A stretch of 64,000 nucleotides of DNA from Pseudomonadales bacterium. Its GTDB lineage: Bacteria; Pseudomonadota; Gammaproteobacteria; Pseudomonadales; Azotimanducaceae. This document shows positions 7,973-16,686 of this stretch, piece after piece. The notes below the pieces were generated by a model. The model was not told where the DNA came from. It worked only from the letters and a program-made list of their open reading frames with translations, and ran no database searches. Made by a program: the position numbers and the translations under genes. The number at the start of each line of letters is the position of its first letter. Within the stretch, counting starts at the first letter, position 1. The DNA lies in contig JAWKZN010000001.1 in assembly GCA_041395945.1 (NCBI GenBank), positions 1,488,001 through 1,552,000 of the forward strand. Direction: 5' to 3'.

Positions 7973-9322
7973 CTACTCCGGCAGAGCGGACCGATCGATG
8001 ATCAGAGAGTACTCCAAACGGTTGTTCAATCCAGCAACCCGATTCCAGTCACCGGCAACGGCTGAATCCAGGGGGTAAGGATACTGGGCGAATGAACGCT
8101 CTCGATCATGGGCAACGAGCTCCACCTCGATACCCGAGTCCTGGAGGAAGGGCGAATTCGCGATGAATTCGGCAAATCCCACCGACTCCCGCTCACTCAC
8201 ACTCGAAGAATCGTCCAGGGGATGTCCAAGTAACGCACAGGCTTCCAGTCGCGTATCCGGCGCGGCAGGTCTATAGCCACCTGCCGGATCCTCTTCGAGA
8301 CAGAATTCGCCGAGATGAGATTCGATACGCACCCTCCCCCGGAAGTCGAGAGAGACGAGTTGCGAGAGCAGATCCCCAAGACCGGATGCCCGGGCATCGT
8401 TGAATGCAACCTCCTCGAAGGGCAGCGAAGCGTTTCGATTGATCGCCCATTGCAGCGCGTCGATCGCGCGGAGACTGCGCTGCTGCTGCAAAGTGCGCTG
8501 CGTGTGGAGTTCCGTTTCCAGAGTACGGATCTGCTGCTGCGCCCGGGATGCTGCATCGCCTGCCGCTACCGCCAGGCCATCACCGGCACGGTCAACGCGC
8601 ACCTGCCAGAACAGCGCGCCGGCTGCGAAGGCGAGCACCGCGACCAGACCGAACAGTCCGAATCTCGATCCGGATCCTGTGCCCGGGGGGGCATCTGCTG
8701 CTTCGACAGGTCGCTGGCGCGCCATCTGTTCCTCGACGATTTCCGTCGCCACCTGCCGCGCGACAACGCGACTGCCACGCAGCAACTCGGCACGCAGATC
8801 GCGCTGATCTTCCAGGATACGATTGAGCAGCGCTTCCACTGAGAAACCTGGGGCCGGGTGCTCACGGGTCTGCCCGGATACAGCCATCTGATCGTCCCGT
8901 CGCCTCTGGGGAACGTCGAGCCCTTTGGGCGTGCTGGAACTGCGTCTCTCTGCCACCAGTCCCAGTTTCACCAGCATGTCGAACAAAGCCTGAGGCTGGA
9001 CTTCTTTAGGCAGCACGCCGATCGCTCCCAGAGCACGCGCCTGACCCACGTACACCTCACCCTCCTTAGTCGTATACATCATCACAGGAATCATGGCGGT
9101 CTGCGGATTGCGCTTGATGGCCGCAACAGCCTCCAGACCATCCATACCCGGCATGGTGTGATCCATGAAGATCACATCCACATTCTGATGTTCGAGCAAC
9201 TCCAGAGCGGCCTCACCGGACTCGGCCTGTAACACGACCAGATGATGCAGTTCGAGCATTCTCTGCAGCGAGACTCGCGCCGATTTCGAATCATCGACCA
9301 CCAGAGCGTGTTTGATGGACAT
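7973..9322 (-). CDS. Response regulator receiver tethered to a transmembrane/periplasmic domain
   Basis: This is a 449-residue protein. Residues 1-120 form a canonical CheY-like receiver: acidic D10/D11, phospho-acceptor D54 (FMDHTMPGMDG), T84/T85 and K106. A charged linker with helical content (about 155-205) follows, then a single membrane helix (221-239, FGLFGLVAVLAFAAGALFW). After it come a coiled coil (about 255-290) and a C-terminal domain (about 295-449) containing FRGRVRIESHLGEFCLE, which would face the periplasm. Receivers with a membrane span and a periplasmic domain are uncommon. No kinase gene is adjacent. Start 9322 was chosen because MSIKHALVVDDS begins the receiver fold exactly; the open frame upstream to 10105 is antisense to the esterase gene. 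Confidence 0.82.
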   Translation of the reverse strand: MSIKHALVVDDSKSARVSLQRMLELHHLVVLQAESGEAALELLEHQNVDVIFMDHTMPGMDGLEAVAAIKRNPQTAMIPVMMYTTKEGEVYVGQARALGAIGVLPKEVQPQALFDMLVKLGLVAERRSSSTPKGLDVPQRRRDDQMAVSGQTREHPAPGFSVEALLNRILEDQRDLRAELLRGSRVVARQVATEIVEEQMARQRPVEAADAPPGTGSGSRFGLFGLVAVLAFAAGALFWQVRVDRAGDGLAVAAGDAASRAQQQIRTLETELHTQRTLQQQRSLRAIDALQWAINRNASLPFEEVAFNDARASGLGDLLSQLVSLDFRGRVRIESHLGEFCLEEDPAGGYRPAAPDTRLEACALLGHPLDDSSSVSERESVGFAEFIANSPFLQDSGIEVELVAHDRERSFAQYPYPLDSAVAGDWNRVAGLNNRLEYSLIIDRSALPE

Positions 9323-9510
9323 TTCCCTACCTGCACAAGTCGACGGCGGAGTAAGCGGCGCACCCTGCGATACCAGGCAGCGGCGCCTGCCAAGGACAAA
9401 CAATGTGGCCATATGGCCTGCGGCGGTCAACTTTCTGTTGCCGGGATGTGGACCAGGCCACAGCGCCTGCCCCGGGGAACCCGGTCTTTTTGAGCGATCG
9501 AGCGGTTTTA

Positions 9511-9538
9511 TTGCATTGCACCAATTTCCTGCTATTAT
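9511..9538 (+). promoter_or_regulatory. Candidate sigma-70 promoter for the alpha/beta hydrolase gene
   Basis: TTGCAT (9511-9516) and TATTAT (9533-9538) are separated by 16 bp in a locally AT-rich stretch, 55 bp upstream of the preferred start codon at 9593. It fits the consensus but is untested. Confidence 0.45.
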
Positions 9539-9592
9539 TTGCTGCGATGCACCATGAGGGCAATTCTGCCGCTGGTGCGCAGAGGCCATGGC

Positions 9593-10705
9593 ATGACGGC
9601 ACCAGAAAAAACGGCGGACGAAGCAGCGGCAACCACCCGCGTCCGCGGCCTGCGACAGCGAGCGCTGAACGTCCGTAACCACCTGGCGCAGCGTCTGGCA
9701 CCGGTGGAGGACTCGATCCTGAGTACCGAAGCCGGTCTGGCGGGGGAATTCCGCAGTGGCGCAAGTGTCGGCGGCCTGCGGGCGCTGTTTGACAGCGTCA
9801 CCAGCCTGCTTAATGTCCGTCTGCCGAAGTTCGGCCGCCTGGTGTCGGGTATTGAAATCGGTCCGGACACGACGGCAACAATCGATCTGCTGGTGCCCGA
9901 TGGACCGGGACCCTTTCCGGTGCTGATTTATCTCCATGGGGGCGCCTGGGTCGCCGGCAGTCCCGCCAGTCACAGGAAACTGACGGCCCGATTCGCCGAG
10001 AAAGGCTTCCTGGTACTCAGCGTCGACTATCGACTGGCGCCCGAGCACCCGTTCCCGGCCGGGTTGGAGGATTGCGTGCAGGCCGTGTACTGGGCGACTG
10101 AACATGCGGTCCGTTTCGGCGGGGATCCCGCCAGGATCGCAATTGGCGGAGATTCAGCCGGGGCGAACCTGGCCTGTGCCACCGCCGGGTTGCTGGCGGG
10201 TCGCCTCACCGCGCCAAAACTCTCTGCGGCACTGCTGATCTATGGCGTGTTCGACATGAGCGACATGGGCAGTTCAAGCGCCAACCGCTTCATTCACCGG
10301 GCCTATCTGCAGGGTGATACGCCCGAACAGCTCGCCGACCCGCGGGTCAGCCCGATCTCCTGGGCGGACAGACTGCCGCCCTGCTTCGTCGTGGTCGGCA
10401 CTCAGGATTCGCTGCTGGTACAGAACCGGCGACTCCGCGACGCACTGGCGACGGCCCAGATACCCCATCACTACATCGAAGAAGCCACCATGCCGCACGG
10501 CTTCATGCAGATGGAGTTCATGGGCAGTGCGCGTCGCGTGGTGCAGGAGGCGGTGGAATTTCTGGAACTTCACATGGCAGAAACTCCGGCCACTCGCAGA
10601 CGCAGACTCTTTCTGAGCCTCTGGATCCGACTGCGAAAAAGCGTCACCCGACTGCTGCAGCGCCGCGCGACCCGGGCAGCCAGACGATGGCGACCCACTC
10701 CCTGA
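9593..10705 (+). CDS. Alpha/beta hydrolase, hormone-sensitive lipase (family IV) type esterase
   Basis: This 370-residue enzyme has the HGGAW oxyanion-hole motif at 115-119 and the nucleophile elbow GDSAG with S188. A later acid (GTQDSLL) and catalytic His (MPHGFMQM) complete the HSL/family IV esterase triad. The ATG at 9593 has AGAGG seven bases upstream, which favours it over the in-frame ATG at 9539. The C-terminus carries an Arg-rich tail (about 335-370) beyond the usual fold that may contact membrane or nucleic acid. The likely substrates are short-chain or lipid esters. Confidence 0.86.
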   Translation: MTAPEKTADEAAATTRVRGLRQRALNVRNHLAQRLAPVEDSILSTEAGLAGEFRSGASVGGLRALFDSVTSLLNVRLPKFGRLVSGIEIGPDTTATIDLLVPDGPGPFPVLIYLHGGAWVAGSPASHRKLTARFAEKGFLVLSVDYRLAPEHPFPAGLEDCVQAVYWATEHAVRFGGDPARIAIGGDSAGANLACATAGLLAGRLTAPKLSAALLIYGVFDMSDMGSSSANRFIHRAYLQGDTPEQLADPRVSPISWADRLPPCFVVVGTQDSLLVQNRRLRDALATAQIPHHYIEEATMPHGFMQMEFMGSARRVVQEAVEFLELHMAETPATRRRRLFLSLWIRLRKSVTRLLQRRATRAARRWRPTP

Positions 10706-10801
10706 TTCAGCCGTCTGCGGGGACCGCCAGAGGTCCGGATGAAACAGCAAGCCAGCGACGACCCTTGGCGCCCGCCCGGGGCGGACGTTATGCTTCCCGC
10801 C

Positions 10802-12205
10802 ATGAAAAAAATAACCCTCGTGCTTGCTGTCAGCCTGTTTACCGGTTCCGCAGTAGCCGCACCTCAGCCTGACTGGGCCGCGATCGAAGCAGAAGCTCTG
10901 GAACACTTTCTCGCCCTGGTGCGCTTCGATACCACCGATCCGCCGGGACGTGAGATTGATGCAGCCGAGTATCTCGTTCGTGCACTCGAAGCAGACGGCA
11001 TCCCGGTACAGACCTTTGCCCTGGAAGCGCATCGACCCAATGTGGTGGCGCGGCTGAAGGGCGACGGCAGCAAGCTGCCGATTCTGATCATGGCGCATAC
11101 GGATACGGTCAATGTGGATCCGGCCAAGTGGCAGGTACCGCCTTTCAGCGCTACCCGTGCCGGAGGCTACGTCTACGGCCGCGGTACAGTGGATGACAAA
11201 GACAACCTGGTTTCCGCCCTGATGGCCATGCTGACGCTCAAGCGGCTCAACATACCGCTGGAGAGGGACGTGATATTTCTGGCGGAGTCCGGGGAAGAAG
11301 GTGCGACACAGGTGGGCATCGAGTACATGGTGAACAATCATCTCGACGCCATCGAAGCCGAGTTCTGCTATGCGGAAGGCGGCGGCGTCACCCGACAGAA
11401 CGGCAAGGTCGGCTATGCGGCCGTTCAGACCATGGAGAAGATACCGCGCGCCATCGCACTCACCGCCACAGGACCCGCTGGCCACGGCTCCGTACCCCTG
11501 ATGGACAATGCCATCCTTCACCTCGCAGAAGCCGTTAGCGCTGTCGGTCAGTGGCGGATTCCCATCCGCCTGAACGAAACCACCAGAACCTATTTCGAAC
11601 GTCTGGCCGCTATCTCCTCACCGGAAGATGCGCAGCGGTACATGGACGTCCTCCACCCGGATGCCGCAATCCGCAATGCCGCAGACGACTATTTCCGCCG
11701 CCATGAACCACGCCACGCTTCCATGCTGCGCACCTCCATCTCTCCGACCATCTTCGAAGGCGGCTATCGGGTGAACGTCATCCCCTCGGATGCTACGGCC
11801 ACCCTCGACACACGCCTCGAACCCACCGAAGACGCGGAAGCATTCCTCGAGCAGGTCCGCGGGGTGATCAATGACCCATCTATCGCAGTAAACTGGGCAC
11901 CCCGCAATATCCGACCCGCCGGCACCTCGAGCCTCGACACGGAGGCCTTCAAAGTCATCGAAGCGAACGTCCGCAAACACTATGAGGCGACCACCCTGCC
12001 GACGATGAGCACCGGTGCTACCGATATGGCGTACCTCCGTGCCCGGGGCATTCAGTGCTATGGCATCGGACCGGCGATAGACATCGAAGATGGCCCCAAG
12101 GGTTACGGCGCCCACAGCGACCAGGAGCGCATTCTGGAGAGTGAACTGCTGCGCTTCGTCCGCTTTCACTACGATATCGTGGCGGACATCGCCACCTCCC
12201 GGTAA
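10802..12205 (+). CDS. Secreted M20/M28-type metallopeptidase (M20 family)
   Basis: This 467-residue protein starts with a clean Sec signal peptide (MKKITLVLAVSLFTGSAVAA). The M20 metal-site residues are visible: H99 and D101 (AHTD), D131 (GTVDDKDN), the catalytic E165/E166 (ESGEEGAT), and later E (YAEGGG) and His (GAHSDQER). M20 enzymes are di-zinc exopeptidases or deacylases. The signal peptide indicates a periplasmic or extracellular scavenging role. The frame remains open 63 bases upstream, but this start alone gives a signal sequence. The transporter gene downstream might take up released products. Confidence 0.88.
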   Translation: MKKITLVLAVSLFTGSAVAAPQPDWAAIEAEALEHFLALVRFDTTDPPGREIDAAEYLVRALEADGIPVQTFALEAHRPNVVARLKGDGSKLPILIMAHTDTVNVDPAKWQVPPFSATRAGGYVYGRGTVDDKDNLVSALMAMLTLKRLNIPLERDVIFLAESGEEGATQVGIEYMVNNHLDAIEAEFCYAEGGGVTRQNGKVGYAAVQTMEKIPRAIALTATGPAGHGSVPLMDNAILHLAEAVSAVGQWRIPIRLNETTRTYFERLAAISSPEDAQRYMDVLHPDAAIRNAADDYFRRHEPRHASMLRTSISPTIFEGGYRVNVIPSDATATLDTRLEPTEDAEAFLEQVRGVINDPSIAVNWAPRNIRPAGTSSLDTEAFKVIEANVRKHYEATTLPTMSTGATDMAYLRARGIQCYGIGPAIDIEDGPKGYGAHSDQERILESELLRFVRFHYDIVADIATSR

Positions 12206-12333
12206 GCACAGATTCCTTCGCTGTGCAGAGACCGCTTCGGGCCGGGGTCGACTGGCCCTCGTGATTCCTGCGTCGTAAAGCGGGCCACCCCACGGTTACA
12301 CTGGGCACTCTCAGCACTTCGAGACTCGCCTCA

Positions 12334-13773
12334 TTGAATCCCGCAACCCCGCCCATTCCCTTCTGGCTGAAAACCGCATACGGCTTCGGTTCCGTAGCCT
12401 TCGGGGTCAAGAACAACGGCTTCGACTACTTTCTGCTGCTCTTCTACAGCCAGGTAGTAGGGCTGGACGCGCGCCTGGTGGGCATCGCCATCACGACCGC
12501 GCTGGTCTTCGATGCATTGTCAGATCCGGTGGTCGGCTACTGGTCTGACAATCTCCGTTCACGCTGGGGTCGGCGCCATCCGTTCATGTACGCCTCGCTG
12601 CTGCCGGTTCCCCTGTCCTACTTCCTGCTCTGGAATCCACCCACAGCTTGGGGACAGACGGGGCTGTTCTGGTATCTGCTGCTGCTTGCCGTGTGCATAC
12701 GGACCTTTATCACCCTCTACGAGACACCCAGTACCGCTCTCACACCGGAGCTGACCGGCGATTATCACGAACGCAGTTCACTGCTCAGCTATCGCTATTA
12801 TTTCGGCTGGACCGGCGGCAACGCCATGACGGTGATGATGTTCTTCGCCATTTTCCCCGCATTCGCGACACCATCCATCGCGGATGGCCGTTTCAATCCG
12901 GCAAGCTATGAGGTGCTCGGCGTGGTCGGCTCGGTGCTTATTTTCATCTCGATCCTCGCATCGACCGCGGGTACGCATTCGCGCATCCCGTACCTCAAGA
13001 GCCCACCGCCGCAGCGCACAATGACCCTGGGCAGAATCTTCAGGGAACTGTACGAAACCCTGGCCAACAGGTCGTTTATCGCTCTGTTCGTCGGCGCGCT
13101 GCTCGGTGCTGTTGCGACCGGCCTGGCCGCCGCGCTGGCATTCTACTTCTATACCTACTTCTGGGAGTTCACGTCCGTGCAGACCGGACTGATCACCATG
13201 GGCGTCTTCCTGGCTGCGGTGCTCGGCGGCGTGCTCGCGCCCATCGTCACACGACGCTTCGGCAAGAAGCGCGGTGCAATGGGAGTCGGGCTGATAGCGT
13301 TTCTGGGTGCACCCCTGCCGGTTTTCCTGCGTCTGATCGACGTGCTTCCGGACAACGGATCCCCATTCATTTTCTGGTTCGTGCTCATCACCGGCATCAT
13401 CGATGTTGGGCTTATCATCTGCTTCCAGATCCTCTATTCCTCCATGACTGCGGACCTGGTTGAACAGGCTGAGCTCCGAACCGGCCGGCGATCCGAAGGT
13501 GTATTTTTCTCGAGTGTCACCTTCGTGCGTAAAAGCGTCCAGGGTCTGGGATTGATGGTCGCCTCCTTCGTGCTGGCCCTGGCTGAGTTTCCGACAGGTG
13601 CGACGGTAGAGCAGGTCACCGACGAAACCGTGTGGCGCCTGGGTGCCTACTATGTGCCGACCATCCTGTTCCTGTGGATGTCGATGATCGCGGTGATCTC
13701 CTTCTACAAGCTGAGCGAAGGCGAACATCAGGACAATCTTGAGAAATTGCGCAGTGGCGCCGGCTCGGGCTGA
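12334..13773 (+). CDS. GPH-type MFS transporter (MelB-like)
   Basis: This 479-residue polytopic protein has about 12 hydrophobic helices. Features of the glycoside-pentoside-hexuronide:cation symporter family are present: the N-terminal YGFGSVAFGVKNNGFDYFLLLFY helix, and DALSDPVVGYWSDNLRSRWGRRHPFMYAS, the conserved loop 2-3 motif. The proposed start is a TTG with a weak ribosome site, so the exact start is uncertain. The substrate is probably a sugar or other organic solute cotransported with Na+ or H+. The segment RIPYLKSPPPQRTMTLG (about residues 220-236) has a divergent relative inside the mosaic pseudogene at 29.6 kb. Confidence 0.87.
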   Translation: MNPATPPIPFWLKTAYGFGSVAFGVKNNGFDYFLLLFYSQVVGLDARLVGIAITTALVFDALSDPVVGYWSDNLRSRWGRRHPFMYASLLPVPLSYFLLWNPPTAWGQTGLFWYLLLLAVCIRTFITLYETPSTALTPELTGDYHERSSLLSYRYYFGWTGGNAMTVMMFFAIFPAFATPSIADGRFNPASYEVLGVVGSVLIFISILASTAGTHSRIPYLKSPPPQRTMTLGRIFRELYETLANRSFIALFVGALLGAVATGLAAALAFYFYTYFWEFTSVQTGLITMGVFLAAVLGGVLAPIVTRRFGKKRGAMGVGLIAFLGAPLPVFLRLIDVLPDNGSPFIFWFVLITGIIDVGLIICFQILYSSMTADLVEQAELRTGRRSEGVFFSSVTFVRKSVQGLGLMVASFVLALAEFPTGATVEQVTDETVWRLGAYYVPTILFLWMSMIAVISFYKLSEGEHQDNLEKLRSGAGSG

Positions 13774-13886
13774 CAGCGGGGCCCGGGTCAGGATTGCCGA
13801 AGACGAGTGTGCGCCTGTATCAGCCCGTTGACAGGCATGGATGCCCGTCCGCTCCTGAAAGGCATGAGGGGATAACCATCATCGAA

Positions 13887-14894
13887 GTGAGCCACAGCAA
13901 CCCGCGCAGTCAGATCAGCCTGAGACTTGCCCTGCTGGTTTGTCTGCTGGGTGGTTGCACCACGATCACACCCGAGCAGAAGGTCTACCCGTCGGGCTGG
14001 CCCGAGCTGGCAGCCGCCGCGCAGCGTCAGTGTGACCCGCCCACCGGTACGTTTGAGAATACCCACTGGCTCGAACACTTCGAATATCCGGAGTCCTCCG
14101 GGCCCAGGACTCCGGCACCCCGGCTCAGCTCCGTACTCGGTGTGAGCAGCGTCGGCCAACCTGTGACGCATATACGATTACAGAAACTGGAAAACGGTGA
14201 TCTGCAGATCGAATCCCTGGGCGTTGCAGAAGGCAGCGAAACCATACTGAGAACCCGGGTGATTCCAGGCGTCGATTTCCGCTGCCAGGATAAGCGATGG
14301 TTTATTTCCACGACGGCAACCCACGAGGGCTTCAGGAGTTATCAGCAGGATGACTTCGATCCGCTTTATTCGGCAATGTACTACGTGGGAACGCTCGGTC
14401 TGGGTGCCCCGATATCGAGCTGGTGGAATTTCGTGTTCGCACTGACTCAGGAGGGATCACTGATCCTTAGACGCCAGAACATGTCCTCTGCCGTGCTGCT
14501 CGTCATGTTTTACTCACGGCTGGCCATGGACGACGACTGGTTTCTCTATCGACCCACGGATATCGGGAAAATGATTGCCCGCGCGGACGGCAATCCTGAA
14601 TTCAATGTCATGGTAAGCCCGGCACAGTCCGCTCCGCTACCGGCACAGCCTGCAATGGATGCCTGCATATCCCTTTTGAAACTGCCATCCTCGGCACTGT
14701 TCGAATACGGCAAGGCGTTCTTCGCTCACAGGGACTATCCGGAGTCACTGCAATGTTTCACTGCAGCCGCTGAGCATCCCGCTGGCGGTAATCGCGAGGC
14801 CATGTGGCAACTGTGCACAATGTACGAACTGGGTCTGGGTGTTGAAACAGACATGGAAGTTGCCAGGCAATGGTGCCAACGGGCGAAATCCTGA
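13887..14894 (+). CDS. Lipoprotein with a C-terminal Sel1-like repeat
   Basis: The GTG at 13887 gives a short leader ending in LLVCLLGGC, a lipobox with Cys 24. Upstream in-frame codons exist back to 13794, so the start is uncertain. The mature part is about 310 residues. Most of it has no family I recognise. The last 70 residues (KAFFAHRDYPESLQCFTAAAEHPAGGNREAMWQLCTMYELGLGVETDMEVARQWCQRA) form one or two Sel1/TPR-like repeats, which usually mediate protein contacts. Expected location: lipid-anchored in the periplasm. Confidence 0.65.
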   Translation: MSHSNPRSQISLRLALLVCLLGGCTTITPEQKVYPSGWPELAAAAQRQCDPPTGTFENTHWLEHFEYPESSGPRTPAPRLSSVLGVSSVGQPVTHIRLQKLENGDLQIESLGVAEGSETILRTRVIPGVDFRCQDKRWFISTTATHEGFRSYQQDDFDPLYSAMYYVGTLGLGAPISSWWNFVFALTQEGSLILRRQNMSSAVLLVMFYSRLAMDDDWFLYRPTDIGKMIARADGNPEFNVMVSPAQSAPLPAQPAMDACISLLKLPSSALFEYGKAFFAHRDYPESLQCFTAAAEHPAGGNREAMWQLCTMYELGLGVETDMEVARQWCQRAKS

Positions 14895-14927
14895 GTGCAT
14901 CTCTGTTCAGTTCGGCAACGGGGTTCC

Positions 14928-15476
14928 ATGAGCGACGCTAGCATCCACGTTTTTGCGAGTTCCGAGTGGCAGGTCTATCGAACCCTGAGGCTGCAGGCGC
15001 TGCAGGACGCACCGGATGCCTTCGGGTCGACCTACGAAGAGGCAATCGACCGACCGGATCAGTACTGGATTTCCCGCCTCGAGAATCTGGCACCGAGCCG
15101 GGATCTGCCCCTGCGTGCGGACTGTGAGAACCGACCCGCCGGTCTTGCCTGGGGTCAGATCGAGGCGTCGCAACCGGTCACCGCACAGGTGTTTCAGATG
15201 TGGGTCGCACCGGAATTCAGAGGGCTTGGGATCGGTCGACGGCTGCTGATGGAGATCATCAGATGGGCTCGCGCGCAGGGCGCTGGCTCAGTCAGACTTG
15301 GCGTCACCCTGGGCAATAGAATAGCAACAGATCTCTACACATCCACCGGCTTCGAAGCAATCGGCAGTCCCGTACCGATCCGGCCGAACCGGAATCTGCT
15401 GGTGCAGGATATGCAGCTCCAGCTCGGTGGCGCGGAACGGGTGACCGGGAGAATGAACGATCAGGATGGTCAATAG
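14928..15476 (+). CDS. GNAT family N-acetyltransferase
   Basis: This 182-residue protein begins at the ATG at 14928. The N-terminus (YRTLRLQALQDAPDAFGSTYEEA) is a common opening of Rim-type/GNAT enzymes. The acetyl-CoA loop is in VAPEFRGLGIGRRLLMEIIRWA (about 95-116), with the R/Q-x-x-G-x-G/A signature RGLGIG. The following LGVTLGNRIATDLYTSTGFEAIG completes motif A/B. The substrate is unknown. It follows the Sel1 lipoprotein by 33 bp and precedes a dioxygenase pseudogene. Confidence 0.87.
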   Translation: MSDASIHVFASSEWQVYRTLRLQALQDAPDAFGSTYEEAIDRPDQYWISRLENLAPSRDLPLRADCENRPAGLAWGQIEASQPVTAQVFQMWVAPEFRGLGIGRRLLMEIIRWARAQGAGSVRLGVTLGNRIATDLYTSTGFEAIGSPVPIRPNRNLLVQDMQLQLGGAERVTGRMNDQDGQ

Positions 15477-15526
15477 CGCCCCGGAGAGTACGACAGCAAG
15501 CGGCAAAGCTCTGCAGGCAGGCGGCG

Positions 15527-15960
15527 TTGCGCAGAAGACGATTGATGCAGGCAGGTGCCGCCCTGCTCGGCCTCGGCTCGATTGCCTGGTGGCAGCGCAA
15601 TGAAACAACCCGATGGGCCCTGACCCGGTGCCGCAACGAGGAGCTTCAACTCACAGCCTCACCGGACGTCGACGAAGATCTGTGTCTGCTCACACCTGAG
15701 CAGATCGAAGGCCCGTTCTTCATCCCATCTTCGGTGCGCAGACAACGGCTGCCCGAGGCATCGTCCGCTTCCAGACCGTTTTTCCCGATGAGCTGGTCCG
15801 GGACATCTACTCCACCCATGCGGACTATCTCGCTCATCGGCAGCGTGAAGATCGGGATCGCCTGACCTCCGCAGTCAGGAAGGGCTACCCGAAACCCGGT
15901 ATTTCTCCAGTCCACTCAGACCTGAATCTCAGCTCGAAGGGCTCATTCGTACGCCTGCAC
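15527..15960 (+). pseudogene. Decayed intradiol dioxygenase (two internal deletions, frameshift)
   Basis: The frame starting at 15527 encodes an Arg-rich exported leader (MRRRRLMQAGAALLGLGS) and CLLTPEQIEGPFFIPSS, the conserved N-terminal motif of single-subunit intradiol dioxygenases. At about 15730 the coding sense jumps to another frame, which reads FGAQTTAARGIVRFQTVFP, the segment that normally precedes the second Tyr ligand. That sequence then runs straight into PDELVRDIYSTHADYLAH, which in intact enzymes lies well after the HxH ligands. The segments that should hold both Tyr and both His iron ligands are therefore missing, so the gene cannot encode an active enzyme. Deletion boundaries are inferred from memory of the family layout. 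Confidence 0.72.
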
Positions 15961-16001
15961 CAGCTTCGCGCTGTCTGCGCTGACCCAGATACGCATTACC
16001 G

Positions 16002-16490
16002 TCATCCTGGATATTCGCCGGTAAGCTCTTTCACAGCAATGCCGAGCCATCGCGCGATACGCACGATCCCCGGAAAAGCCGTCCTGCCTCCCCTCCCGAA
16101 ACGCTGCAATGCACCCGCTGAGAATCCGCCAATCTGATCTGCGAGATCTTCCCAGGTCAGCGCTTCTTCGAGCCGTTTCGCATCGAGAAGCCTGTATGTT
16201 TTCCTCACATCGAAGCGCAGTACGGCGTTCTTCGGTTCGACCAGCTGGTGCTTCCGTTCAGGCTTGATGCCCGGCACGAAGCTTTCCGGCGCTCGCTCCA
16301 GCCACAGCAGCATCTGCAGAACGCCATCTCCCTCGACGATTTTTCTGCCGCGAAGACCTGCGATTGTCGATGGCGATACCTTTGCAAAGCGGTGCTCGAT
16401 CTCCTTCGCGACACCCTTCCAGGTCAGTCCCAGTAATACCCGCTTCTGATCGAGTTCGGCATAGAGAAGCTCGATATCGAAGTCTTTCAT
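16002..16490 (-). CDS. Small DNA-binding-like protein with two tandem HTH-type repeats
   Basis: The start at 16490 (MKDFDIELLYAELDQKR) has GGGAG five bases upstream; the frame is open to 16610 but that extension lacks a ribosome site. The 162-residue protein consists of two similar halves: LYAELDQKRVLLGLTWKGVAKEI (about 9-31) and YRLLDAKRLEEALTWEDLADQI (about 97-118), each followed by a helical segment that could form a recognition helix and an end motif (LLWLERAPESFVPG and ARWLGIAVKELTG). Each half looks like an XRE-type helix-turn-helix. It may therefore act as a single-chain pseudo-dimeric repressor. No family name can be assigned with certainty. Confidence 0.6.
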   Translation of the reverse strand: MKDFDIELLYAELDQKRVLLGLTWKGVAKEIEHRFAKVSPSTIAGLRGRKIVEGDGVLQMLLWLERAPESFVPGIKPERKHQLVEPKNAVLRFDVRKTYRLLDAKRLEEALTWEDLADQIGGFSAGALQRFGRGGRTAFPGIVRIARWLGIAVKELTGEYPG

Positions 16491-16686
16491 CAGCTCCCTG
16501 CAATGACGAAAATTTCCGATGAGGTTTGAGTGCTGCTTCGACCCTCGCAGAAACTTCTCCATCGGTCTAGCTTTCGCCGACTCATCGACTCCCGCTCCTG
16601 CGACCGGCACGGATTCGAGTCAGCACTGCGCCGGTAAAAAGGCACAGAACCTGCGTACATTCCCCACCCGATTCGAGTCGTTTGCA

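Noticed and set aside
9323..10105. Long N-terminal extension of the receiver-domain gene
   Set aside because: The added 261 codons are antisense to the esterase gene and the receiver fold begins exactly at the ATG at 9322.
12778..13728. 316-codon open frame opposite the GPH transporter
   Set aside because: Highly charged composition typical of the complement of a membrane protein gene; no domain or ribosome site.
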